A stretch of DNA of 64,000 nt from Ryuthela nishihirai. Its lineage: Eukaryota > Arthropoda > Arachnida > Araneae > Heptathelidae. The stretch lies in the NCBI GenBank assembly GCA_038380435.1, contig JAWZYU010000030.1, forward strand, positions 65,421,817 through 65,485,816, written 5' to 3'. Positions 55,779-64,000 of this stretch are shown piece after piece (the stretch's first letter is position 1; the number at the start of each line of letters is the position of its first letter). The notes beneath the pieces are model-generated. The model saw nothing but the letters and a program-made list of their open reading frames with translations. It was not told the DNA's origin and searched no databases. A program made the translations under genes and the position numbers.

Positions 55779-56695
55779 AGGTGGAATGATAGATAAACAT
55801 CACTATTCATAGATGGGATGAGAGATAAACATCACTATTCACAGGTGGGATGATAGGTAAATATCATTATTCACAAGTGGGGTGATGGGTAAACATCACT
55901 ATTCACAAGTGGGGTGATGAGTAAACATCACTATTCGCAGGTGAGGTGATAGGTAAACATCAGCAACTACAGGTGGAACGATAGGTAAACATCACCATCC
56001 ACAGGTGGGATGATAGGTAAACCTCACTATTCACAGGTGGGGTGATAGGTAAACATCACTATTCACAGGTGGGATGATAGGTAAACATCACTATTCACAG
56101 GTGGGATGATAGGTAAACATCACCATCCACAGGTGGGATGATAGGTAAACATCACTATTCACAGGTGGGATGATAGGTAAACATCACTATTCACAGGTGG
56201 GGTGATAGGTAAACATCACCATCCACAGGTGGGATGATAGGTAAACATCACCATCCACAGGTGGGATGATAGGTAAACATCACCATCCACAGGTGGGGTG
56301 ATAGGTAAACATCACCATTCACAGGTGGGATGATAGGTAAACATCACCATCCACAGGTGGGATGATAGGAAAACATCACCATTCACAGGTGGGATGATAG
56401 GTAAACATCACCATTCACATGTGGGATGATAGGTAAACATCACCGCCCACAGGTGGGATGATAGGTAAACATCACCATTCACAGGTGGGATGATAGGTAA
56501 ACATCACCATTCCCAGGTGGGATGATAGGTACACATCACCATCCACAGGTGGGGTGATAGGTACACATCACTATTCACAGGTGGGATGATAGGTAAACAT
56601 CACCATCCACAGGTGGGGTGATAGGTAAACATCACCATCCACAGGTGGAATGATAGGTAAACATCAGCAACTACAGGTGGAATGATAGGCAAACT
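55779..56695. repeat. 33-bp minisatellite
   Basis: About 27 head-to-tail units of CACAGGTGGGATGATAGG followed by TAAACATCACCATTC, with two main variants at the end of the unit (CTATTC and CCATCC). Edges are more diverged than the centre. Confidence 0.95.
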
Positions 56696-57260
56696 TAAAA
56701 AAATTACAAAATTCTTAAGGGAGGGTACTTGCTTCAGTCTTTGATTTTGAAAGACTGTCTTTAAAAAAAAATGGTATTAAGCCCCTATTAAGGCCTCATA
56801 ATCCCTCCCTCCGGGGTCAGGCACCACTACTTTTATCAGCTGCTATGCTTCCATCACTTGTTGATGACGTGTCTTAAGTATGCAGGAAAATGTTTTCATT
56901 GCAAATAATCCAAATTCTTTGCTTTTCAACAATATTTCAGTTAGCTGGACTGTTCGGTTCAACGAAAAAAAACATTGTTTGTTGAGTAGTGACGTGATTC
57001 TGAATCACATCATGATTTGTTTTTAGGTTTCATCATGTTCAAGTCAGCATTACACATCATGACCGAGTGTCATTTTGAATTAGCTTGTAGCCTGATGGAC
57101 ACGAAATGGGAAAGGAATTGAGAACGATTAATTCATTTTCTCTCCATTATCACCAAAAGTATTGGTACACTGCTATGCGAATGGAACGCCTCATTCATTG
57201 CTCATTGACTTTGAACTAAGCTTTTTAGAGAAAAATGTCACTGGAAGTAAACTGATGATT
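56696..57260. other. Unassigned sequence
   Basis: Nothing recognised. Confidence 0.45.
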
Positions 57261-57272
57261 TCACTGAAATTC

Positions 57273-57828
57273 GGGGCGGGGTGGCTCAGTCGGTAGCGCG
57301 CCACGATCGTAATCTGTAGTTCCCAGGTTCGAGTCCTAGCTGGGTCAGCGTTGAGATTTATCTCCGCAAAATTCCCCGCCCTGCCCACGGTCTATAGGGG
57401 ACACCGATGGCATTGAAAAGACCGCCGTCCGTCGGATGGGACGTTAAGCCATGACCCCATGTGCGGGAGAGCCATACCCTGTGCACGTTAAAGAACACGC
57501 TGGATGGCCTTGACGGGAGGCTACCATCTGTCTCCCAACAGCTGTTCCAGTGGGTCCCCTCCCCCAACCTTCTCTGAGCCTTCGGGGTCCTTGTGACCTG
57601 GCCATTTAGCCCATGGTATGCAAAAAAGTGCCGCTCAGAGGTAAAACAACCCAACATTAAAGAACATGCTGGATGGCCTTGACGGGAGGCTACCATCTGT
57701 CTCCCAACAGCTGTTCCAGTGGGTCCCCTCCCCCAACCTTCTCTGAGCCTTCGGGGTCCTTGTGACCTGGCCATTTAGCCCATGGTGTGCAAAAAAGTGC
57801 CGCTCAGAGGTAAAACAACAACAACAAA
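57273..57828 (+). mobile_element. SINE1 with the 3' domain present twice
   Basis: Full-length copy whose 3' domain, from ACGTTAAAGAACAC (57485) to CAACCCA, is followed by a second 3' domain starting ACATTAAAGAAC at 57654, an offset of 169 bp. Flanked by TCACTGAAA at 57261 and 57829. Confidence 0.92.
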
Positions 57829-57837
57829 TCACTGAAA

Positions 57838-58165
57838 ATCTTCGAAATCGAGTTGATCAACAACATTCTTTTAATATTTCGAGAGTTATTTCAGCTGGAA
57901 TATTTAAGAGCAAACGCTTCTGTTACGATTGTTGTAAATAATATAAATTTTATATTACATATACTTTAATAATCGTACTTATTTCTAAGTATTATTGAAT
58001 AAGACATAAAATGTATAGCACAATCATAAGACCTGTCAACAATAGAAAATATTCTAATGATTGGCATTTCCGTTCAGTGTGATCCTTATGGCTAATAGAA
58101 ACTAGCAAGTTTTTCATTATTTGCATTATTTTCATCTCTTCGCAATGTTGCGAGCTTTTTTAACG
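57838..58165. other. Unassigned AT-rich sequence
   Basis: Nothing recognised. Confidence 0.45.
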
Positions 58166-58375
58166 AGCTTCCGAGTGGTTAGCGCGCTTGGCTACTGATC
58201 GAAAGGGCCTGGGTTCGAGCCCCAGGTAAGGCATGGACGTTTGTGTTGTTTTTCTGCTGAGGTTCTGCCATCCTCTCAGACCTACTGTGGCGTATAAACT
58301 GACAGGCTCCTGTCAGACCTCTGTGGCAAGCAGCTGCTTGAGATGGTATTTATTTTTTTTTATTTATTTTTATTC
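58166..58375 (+). mobile_element. SINE2, full length
   Basis: CCGAGTGGTTAGCGCGCTTG, GGTTCGAGCCCCAGG, CAAGCAGCTGCTTG and an AT tail. Confidence 0.92.
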
Positions 58376-58499
58376 TTCTGCTATAATTGTTATGTGCACT
58401 AAAAAATCAAAAGTAAAAAAAACGAACGCAGTGTTCTAGGGAACCTTGTTAAAAGTTATAAAATTAGTTTGCCATGAAAATAATAAATATGGTTTTCAC

Positions 58500-58658
58500 A
58501 TCTCATTGGTAATATTTTAAATTAGTGCCCTCCCCAGGAAACTTACTGTGACCCCCTAATGTTTCGCTTTTTCCATGTAACCCTCTAAAAGTATAGCGTG
58601 TCCTCTGGGGGGTGGGGAGCCAGCTCTGGGGGGTGGGATTCCAGCGTTGAGGACCGCT
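58500..58658. mobile_element. Possible hAT right end
   Basis: The sequence ends CCAGCGTTGAGGACCGCTG, resembling the TTGAGAACCACTG terminus at 1534-1546, preceded by the G-rich GGGGGGTGGG typical of that type of end. A matching left end was not found. Confidence 0.4.
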
Positions 58659-59223
58659 GTTCTACACAGTGCATTGGACATTTGCTTCCTGACATGACAT
58701 CTGGCGCTTTGTCGAGAATACCGAAGCAGTCGTCAATTCCTGAGAATCTGTGACTTCACCCTCAACCCTAGGGGGAGTGGAATTCAAGATCAAAGGAAAA
58801 GGTTGGGGGGGGGGGGAAGATTACCAATCCAGGTGTACGACAGCCAGTAATGCTGCTATTAAGTTTCACTCTTTAAGTATTAAATGCATGTTATTTTTAA
58901 CATATAAAAAGCAAAATATTCTTTTTGCCATGTTTTCAGATAACCAGTTTTTGTCCTGTTTTTGACACTGGCCTATCTTTTAAATTGTAAGAGATATCGT
59001 GGCATTGCATTAAAGATAAATGGCACTTGGTACGCTCGGGTATTTACACCAGAGTTGTTGGTGATTTTTGGACAATAAATGCTCGCCATTTGTGCTCAAC
59101 TTCGTTGCTCGACGTAGAGTACGTTTTTTTTTCAGTGTTAAGTCTTTAAAAAAGTAATATTTTAAAATAATTATATATTTGTATAACTGTTCCACTGGCA
59201 AGATGGCTAACGTAAAAAAATAT
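58659..59223. other. Unassigned sequence
   Basis: Nothing recognised. Confidence 0.45.
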
Positions 59224-59235
59224 CCTTCTTGAAGC

Positions 59236-59624
59236 GTGGGGGGCGGGGGTGGCTCAGTCGGTAGCGCGCCAGGCTCGTAATCTGTAGTTCCCAGGTTCGA
59301 GTCCCAGTTGGGTCAGCGTTGAGATTTATCTCCGCAAAATTCCCCGCCCTGCCCACGGTCAGTAGGGGACACCGATGGGCTTGGAAAGGCCGCCGTCCGT
59401 CGGATGGGACCTTAAGCCGTGGCCCCGTGTGCGAGAGAGACACGTTAAAGTGCACGTTAAAGAACACGCTGGATGGCCTTGACGGGAGGCTACCATCTGT
59501 CTCCCAACAGCTGTTCCAATGGGTCCCCTCCCCCAACCTTCTCTGAGCCTTCGGGGTTCATGTGACCTGACCATTTAGCCCATGGTGTGCAAAAAAGTGC
59601 CGCTCAGAGGTAAAACAACCCAAC
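59236..59624 (+). mobile_element. SINE1, full length
   Basis: TSD CCTTCTTGAAGC at 59224-59235 and 59625-59636. Confidence 0.95.
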
Positions 59625-59636
59625 CCTTCTTGAAGC

Positions 59637-60391
59637 TGGAGTTTCCATAATGGTGAAAAATCCAAATTGTTTTTGAAATGCTGTTTTGTATACTAAAAAT
59701 GCGGTGAATGTGGGAGGAGTAGGTTGAACCATTGATAGTGATAAGCCGTATCTAATAACAGATCGACATAAATATTCGTACATGAAGACACATATGTTAG
59801 TGGGAACTAACTCTGTTAGCACTCTGTGTGGAGGGGAGCCATATCCTATGCAGATTAACGAAACGCTGGACGGCTTATACTGTAACGTTTATTAAAAGAA
59901 ATGATATCGGTTAATCGGGTTTTACCTTCACAAATCAGCGTCTACTCCTCGCTCTAACGTGGAAGAATTCCGCGTGAAACCAGCGGCCGTGAGATTGTGG
60001 CCATGGTTGGACGCGATTTGTCTCCCAGACGGAAAGAGATGCAATAGCTTCGAGAGATGAGAGCAAGAAATTCCCCCTTTTGGATCTCGTGGAAGAATCC
60101 ATTTGAATGAAGGCCAACCTCGAGCTAGCGTAAAGCGACTAAGTTAGCGAAGCGGACGGATAGTTTGCAAAACTAAACTTTAAAGTTCTCGCCCTCGCGC
60201 GGATCATTCAGCAGAAGTCGGATCAATTGAACACATTCAACAATGTTAGGCGGTCAAAGGTCTGGAAACGCGATTGTATTCGTCAGTGGCATACCTAGAA
60301 ACTTCCATTTGGGTTCGTTTGAGTATTTGACATATTTTCCTGCCTTAGAAAATATATGACATTGAAGTCTCAAGAGGTGTGTGTGTGTGGG
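59637..60391. other. Unassigned sequence
   Basis: No gene supported. A (GT)n/(G)n run at 60378-60400 precedes the next SINE1. Confidence 0.4.
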
Positions 60392-60775
60392 GGGGGGGGT
60401 TGTTTTCCTTGAGCGGCACTTTTTTGCACACCATGGGCTAAATGGCCAGGTCACATGGACCCCGAAGGCTCAGAGAAGGTTGGGGGAGGGGACCCACTGG
60501 AACAGCTGTTGGGAGACAGATGGTAGCCTCCCGTCAAGGCCATCCAGCGTGTTCTTTAACGTGCACAGGGTATGTCTCTCCCGCACACGGAGCCACGGCT
60601 TAACGTCCCATCCGACGGACGGCGGCCTTTCCAAGCCCATCGGTGTCCCCTACTGACCGTGGGCAGGGCGGAGAATTTTGCGGAGATAAATCTCAACGCT
60701 GACCCAGCTGGGACTCGAACCTGGGAACTACAGATTACGAGCCTGGCGCGCTACCGACTGAGCCACCCCCGCCCC
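60392..60775 (-). mobile_element. SINE1, full length
   Basis: Tail merges with a G run (GGTTGTTTTCCTTGAGCGGC); body and head complete to GAGCCACCCCCGCCCC. Confidence 0.92.
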
Positions 60776-61027
60776 AGGGGGGGAGGGTTATAGTGCCATC
60801 CCCACTGGCATAAAGGGGACATGTGAAATAAATGTTCGCTACTTCAGCTACTCGAGGTCGACCACAACGTTGATTGTCCCTGATACTTGTTGTAGCTTTC
60901 AATTTCTGTAACAGCTTTCTGTAAAATATTTTCTCTATGGGTGAATTGCATTAAAGTTATCTATTTCAGTTCAGTAGGACCAACGATTGCGACTATACAA
61001 ACAATAATTATAATGGTAGTAATTATA

Positions 61028-61137
61028 AATAAATAAATAAATACCTCCTCAAGCAGCTGCTTGCCACAGAGGTCTGACAGGAGCCTGTCTAATACGCCAT
61101 AGTAGAAGGATCTGTGAGGATGGCGGGTTCTCAGCAG
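61028..61137 (-). mobile_element. SINE2 body and tail joined to a 5S rRNA head
   Basis: Tail AAATAAATAAATACCTCCTC and body to GGCGGGTTCTCAGCAGA, then an oligo-T tract (oligo-A in sense) and 5S rRNA sequence in place of the tRNA head. Confidence 0.85.
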
Positions 61138-61145
61138 ATTTTTTT

Positions 61146-61245
61146 GCCAACTGCACGCGGTGTTCCCAGGGGGTCATCCTCCCAAATACTGACCGCGCCC
61201 AAAGCTGCTTAACTTCGGTGATCGGACGAGAAATGGTGTTTTCAG
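61146..61245 (-). rRNA. 5S rRNA-derived sequence, lacking the 5' end
   Basis: Read on the minus strand it matches 5S rRNA from about nucleotide 17 to the 3' end: TCTCGTCCGATCACCGAAG, TTAAGCAGC, GGGCGCGGTCAGTATTTGG, CCTGGGAACACCGCGTGCAG and TTGGC. The internal control regions (box A, intermediate element, box C) are largely present with substitutions. The normal T-run terminator is absent because the SINE2 body follows. It is a chimeric retroelement or pseudogene, not a working rRNA gene. Confidence 0.85.
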
Positions 61246-61477
61246 ATGATTTGAAATGGAAAGAGCATGCTAAAATGGCTGCTGTTAAGTCCGTTGGATT
61301 AGAATGTATCATTTCAGTAAGTTAATAGGTTATTGTATCTCGTGTATCTGTTATTATACTTAGGTACAATCAAAACTGCAATATATGATAACTATGGGGA
61401 AGTATGTATTAAAACATTCTATAAAGCCAAGAATAATTTTGTGGGCCAAGAATAAATTTATTGTCTAAATTTTACTC
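61246..61477. other. Unassigned AT-rich sequence
   Basis: Nothing recognised. Confidence 0.4.
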
Positions 61478-61547
61478 TCCGATGAGTGGGATTCGAAACC
61501 ATCATTCCCATGCCAGGTGCTCTAACCACTAAGCTACCACAAGCTCT
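61478..61547 (-). tRNA. tRNA-like sequence, probable pseudogene or SINE head
   Basis: On the minus strand: GTGGTAGCTTAGTGGTTAGA (A box) and GGTTTCGAATCCC (B box), correctly spaced. The acceptor ends do not pair, and the anticodon arm (CCTGGCATGGGA) is irregular. Confidence 0.45.
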
Positions 61548-61649
61548 GTCATTTATTCACTTAGTTGTGACTTTTAAATCTCACAGACTTTGTCACTCAA
61601 GGCGCCATCTATTATCAAGAAAGGCAACTTGCCAATAGTGCTCAATATA

Positions 61650-62248
61650 CAGGGTGATTCAAAACTCTTGGGCCAAACTTTAAGGGGTGATAGAACACAC
61701 TAAACAAGCACTTTTCGTCATAAAATGCATGGTCGGAACTCAAGCGGTGAAGCGCTAGAGGGCGCTTTCCAGTGAACAGTTATAAGCGCTGGTTTTCGCA
61801 CTCGTCGTCATTTCTACCGTGGATTGCAGAACGGATGGATTGTTTCACGAATCAGAAGGAGGACATTCGTTTCACGTATGGAGTTGAGAACGGGAATGCG
61901 AGGGAAACCCAAAGACTGTACTGGGAGCACTTTCCAACCAGCCGCGTGCCTGTCAGTACAGTCGTGCTCCCAGTACAGTCTTTGGGCTTCCCTCGCATTC
62001 CCGTCCGCAACTCCGTACGTGAAATTCATGTCCGCCTTCTCCTGATTCGTGAAACAATCCATCCGTTCTGCAATCCACGGTAGAAATGACGACGAGTGTG
62101 AAAACCAGCGCTTATAAGTGTTCACTGGAAAGCGCCCTCTAGCGCTTCACCGCTTGAGTTCCGACCATGCATTGTATGACGAAAAGTGCTTGTTTAGGTG
62201 TGTTCTATCACCCCTTAAAGTTTGGCCCAAGAGTTTTGAATCACCCCG
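61650..62248. mobile_element. 600-bp foldback element built from two transposon 5' ends
   Basis: TA dinucleotides at 61648-61649 and 62249-62250 flank CAGGGTGATTCAAAACTC and its complement. Arms of about 280 bp are near-perfect complements meeting near 61935-61965. Each arm encodes the same start of a protein in opposite directions: SSFLPWIAERMDCFTNQ, then FTYGV.NGNARE.QRLYWEH. This resembles the N-terminal DUF4817-type helix-turn-helix of arthropod transposases. No catalytic domain remains. Confidence 0.85.
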
Positions 62249-62250
62249 TA

Positions 62251-62467
62251 TAAATGTTAAATAAGTCACTCACGCTAAAGTACTATTAATGTAAGAATTA
62301 TTGATTAATTATTGATAATAACATTATCATGAGTAACAATATATTATAATATTTATTATGATTAAGAATTATTGATGATCTCCGTTACAGAATAAGATTT
62401 CTCTCTCTGTCTCTGTGGTCTCTTCAAAGGAATTTTTGAAAAATAACTGCGTGCAATAGACATAAAG
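62251..62467. other. Unassigned AT-rich sequence
   Basis: Nothing recognised beyond short ATTATTGAT repeats. Confidence 0.4.
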
Positions 62468-62675
62468 CTGTCCCGTGGCCGAGCGGTTAGCGCGCTTGAC
62501 TACTGATCTAAGGGACCTGGGTTCGAACCCGAGGTTAAGGCATGGATATCTGTGTTGTTTTTCTGCTGAGGTCCCGCCATCCCCACAGACTTATACTATG
62601 GCGTATTAAACCGACAGGCTCCTATCAGAGCTCTGTGGCAAGCAGCTGCTTGAGGGAATATTTACTATTTTATTA
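62468..62675 (+). mobile_element. SINE2, full length
   Basis: GTCCCGTGGCCGAGCGGTTA, GGTTCGAACCCGAGG, CAAGCAGCTGCTTG, tail ATATTTACTATTTTATTATA. Confidence 0.92.
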
Positions 62676-63540
62676 TAATACATATCCAGGCAGGCCTTTT
62701 TGCATCCTCCTGGATCCTGCTGATGGGAACTGCGTGCTCTCGATGCTCCAAGAAGTCCAAATGATGATATGGCAGTTAAAGCTTTGTTTACCTGCAGAAC
62801 GTTGATCTTTAGGCATTGGCTGAATTTAAAATGCGTAAGCTATCAGCCGAGAGTTGGCGGATGGCAATTTGTGATACCTAATGCAAAAAGAAAGAAATTT
62901 TTCACAAACACTCTTTTATTTAGTTTTTTAGCTCTTCCAAGGAGTAAAAAAATATAAATACTAAATTGAAAGAAAGATGAAAGAACTCTTATAGAGCATT
63001 TAAGATGTGGAACAAAATTTCTGGAGAGTTTAGTAGTTACATTTTTGAAATCTCTTTTTAAAAAAGACTTTAAGACTTTTTTTTACAATCATTTTTGTAT
63101 TCCATTGCTTACGAATGATGCTAATTAATTTAAAAAGAAACCGGTTCTTTAGAGCAAATTCGAACAATCTCCATAAAAAAAATTTTCACCGCAACGAAGT
63201 TAAAGCTGCGGAAAGTTTTTTTTTTTTAGAAAAATTAAAAAAAGAACAACAAATATTTGATAACGGCTCCACCATCAGATAAGCTTATCACAAACCTAGA
63301 AAAAAAAAAGCTTTGATTTTGTCATTTCGACATTGATCTTAAATAGCATCACCTTTAATTGATCCCACCTCACACCCTGAAGAGCAGAAAAAAAGTCTCC
63401 TCCTCCTCTCTTCGCATTCACCTCTTCGAATCCCCCCACTTCCAATATGAATGAACTTTCAAGGCGTGAAAGTTGATCGCATCCTCATGTCGGTGTAACC
63501 AATAGCAACAGGTCGTTTCACAATGAGCACATGGCATTCG
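62676..63540. other. Upstream region of the SLC10-like gene, no element recognised
   Basis: AT-rich with A/T runs to about 63350, then GC-richer towards the promoter. No coding exon recognised. Confidence 0.4.
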
Positions 63541-63664
63541 AGTGGACCGCAGAGAGCAAACCGAAAGGCCGCAGCGGATGTCCATCCAGGAGGCCGTTCC
63601 GAGAAGGCGAAGGTTACATCCGCGGAGATTCCGCATCTCTCGCGCCGCTGCCCACCTTCCAGGT

Positions 63665-63719
63665 GATTGGCGCACGCTGTGTATTTAATGTGTGCGCTCG
63701 CCCGTTGGCGTCACTCAGT
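63665..63719 (+). promoter_or_regulatory. Probable core promoter of the SLC10-like gene
   Basis: An inverted CCAAT box (ATTGG, 63665-63669), a TATA-like TATTTAAT (63682-63689) and an initiator TCAGT (63715-63719) are aligned, with the initiator A 35 bp after the start of the TATA-like box. TCAGT is the usual arthropod initiator. It would leave a 5' UTR of about 29 nt before the ATG at 63746. Confidence 0.55.
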
Positions 63720-63745
63720 GCCACACACACACACGGGAACAAGTT

Positions 63746-63931
63746 ATGGAGGTTAGCAACAGCAGCGGTGGAGAAGAAGGAGCCGGAATCCTCTTGATCG
63801 GTGAGAACGGCACTGCTGCAGGGGAGGCCCCGATGGAGCCACCGATGCTGAAAGTGGCCCACGATATCCTTATCGTTATCCTGCTGGTGGCAGTCATGTT
63901 TGCCATGGGATGTCATATCACGTGGGAACAG
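63746..63931 (+). CDS. SLC10-family (sodium/bile acid cotransporter-like) protein, first exon
   Basis: The ATG at 63746 opens 62 codons ending at a strong splice donor, CAG|GTGAGT (63929-63937), in phase 0. The first part is a short, acidic, Asn-rich extracellular N terminus with possible N-glycosylation sites (NSS, NGT). It is followed by VAHDILIVILLVAVMFAMGC, a transmembrane helix matching TM1 of SLC10 transporters, in which a G-C pair follows the helix. HITWEQ then leads into the cytosolic loop, where the intron begins. SLC10 proteins import bile acids or steroid sulfates with sodium across the plasma membrane; the substrate here is unknown. An upstream in-frame ATG at 63692 lies before the inferred start site and is less likely. 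The rest of the gene lies beyond the window. A different polytopic membrane protein is possible on this short match. Confidence 0.68.
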
Positions 63932-64000
63932 GTGAGTCCTAAACAGATGTTTTAAATCTGTGCTGGGATAATCTCTAGTCTGGGTTACTCGGTTGTTTAA

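Noticed and set aside
63421..63445. CCTCTTCGAATCCCCCC near the SLC10-like promoter resembling the 30-bp satellite unit
   Set aside because: A single short partial match lacking GTTCCAG; chance similarity is the simpler explanation.

Overview
This window is repeat-dominated animal nuclear DNA, most likely from an arthropod. Evidence for that: tRNA-derived SINEs with target-site duplications (TSDs), hAT, Tc1/mariner and Polinton/Maverick transposons, satellites, a TATA + TCAGT-type core promoter, and a first exon ending in a GT splice donor. A chelicerate is possible, but I cannot fix the species. Only one ordinary host gene is supported: the first coding exon of an SLC10-family (sodium/bile acid cotransporter-like) membrane protein at 63746-63931, + strand, running off the right edge. 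Everything upstream is transposon and satellite DNA plus unassigned AT-rich sequence.

Two SINE families fill the window. SINE1 (about 385 bp, about 30 copies or pieces) has a tRNA-like head, a body containing the motifs GGATGGGACGTTAAGCCG and GTGCACGTTAAAGAACAC, and a CAACCCAACCC-type tail. Many copies have clear 9-14 bp TSDs. SINE2 (about 200 bp, about 12 copies) has a Ser/Leu-type tRNA head, a body with the palindrome CAAGCAGCTGCTTG, and an A/T-rich tail.

Layout. 0.15-1.55 kb: non-autonomous hAT-like element (8-bp TSD) filled with 127-bp tandem repeats and carrying a SINE1. 6.4-15.2 kb: hAT element (8-bp TSD GTATATCC) with a broken BED-type transposase, split by a 5.9-kb Polinton/Maverick fossil (6-bp TSD GAAATG, about 620-bp inverted termini, protein-primed DNA polymerase B remnants). 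16.6-26.9 kb: an old SINE1 split by a hAT-like element (TSD TGTCCAA) that contains a 9.3-kb array of a 29-31-bp satellite, itself split by a younger SINE1. 28.9-31.5 kb: dead Tc1-type transposon carrying a SINE1, then a SINE1 whose 3' domain is repeated four times. 33.7-35.8 kb: 118-bp satellite seeded next to large hairpins and flanked by Tc1-type MITE halves. 36-46 kb: SINEs, including SINE-in-SINE insertion, and a palindrome-rich element at 40.4-41.1 kb. 47.3-48.4 kb: minisatellite grown from the inside of a SINE1. 52-57 kb: minisatellites and SINEs. 61.0-62.3 kb: a 5S rRNA-headed SINE2 chimera and a 600-bp foldback element. 63.66-63.93 kb: promoter and first exon of the SLC10-like gene.

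The recurring theme is tandem arrays growing inside transposable elements: the 127-bp and 30-bp arrays inside hAT-like elements, the 40-bp array inside SINE1, and the 170-bp SINE1 3'-domain multimers. The very long open frames across 16.8-26.9 kb are by-products of the stop-free 30-bp repeat, not genes.
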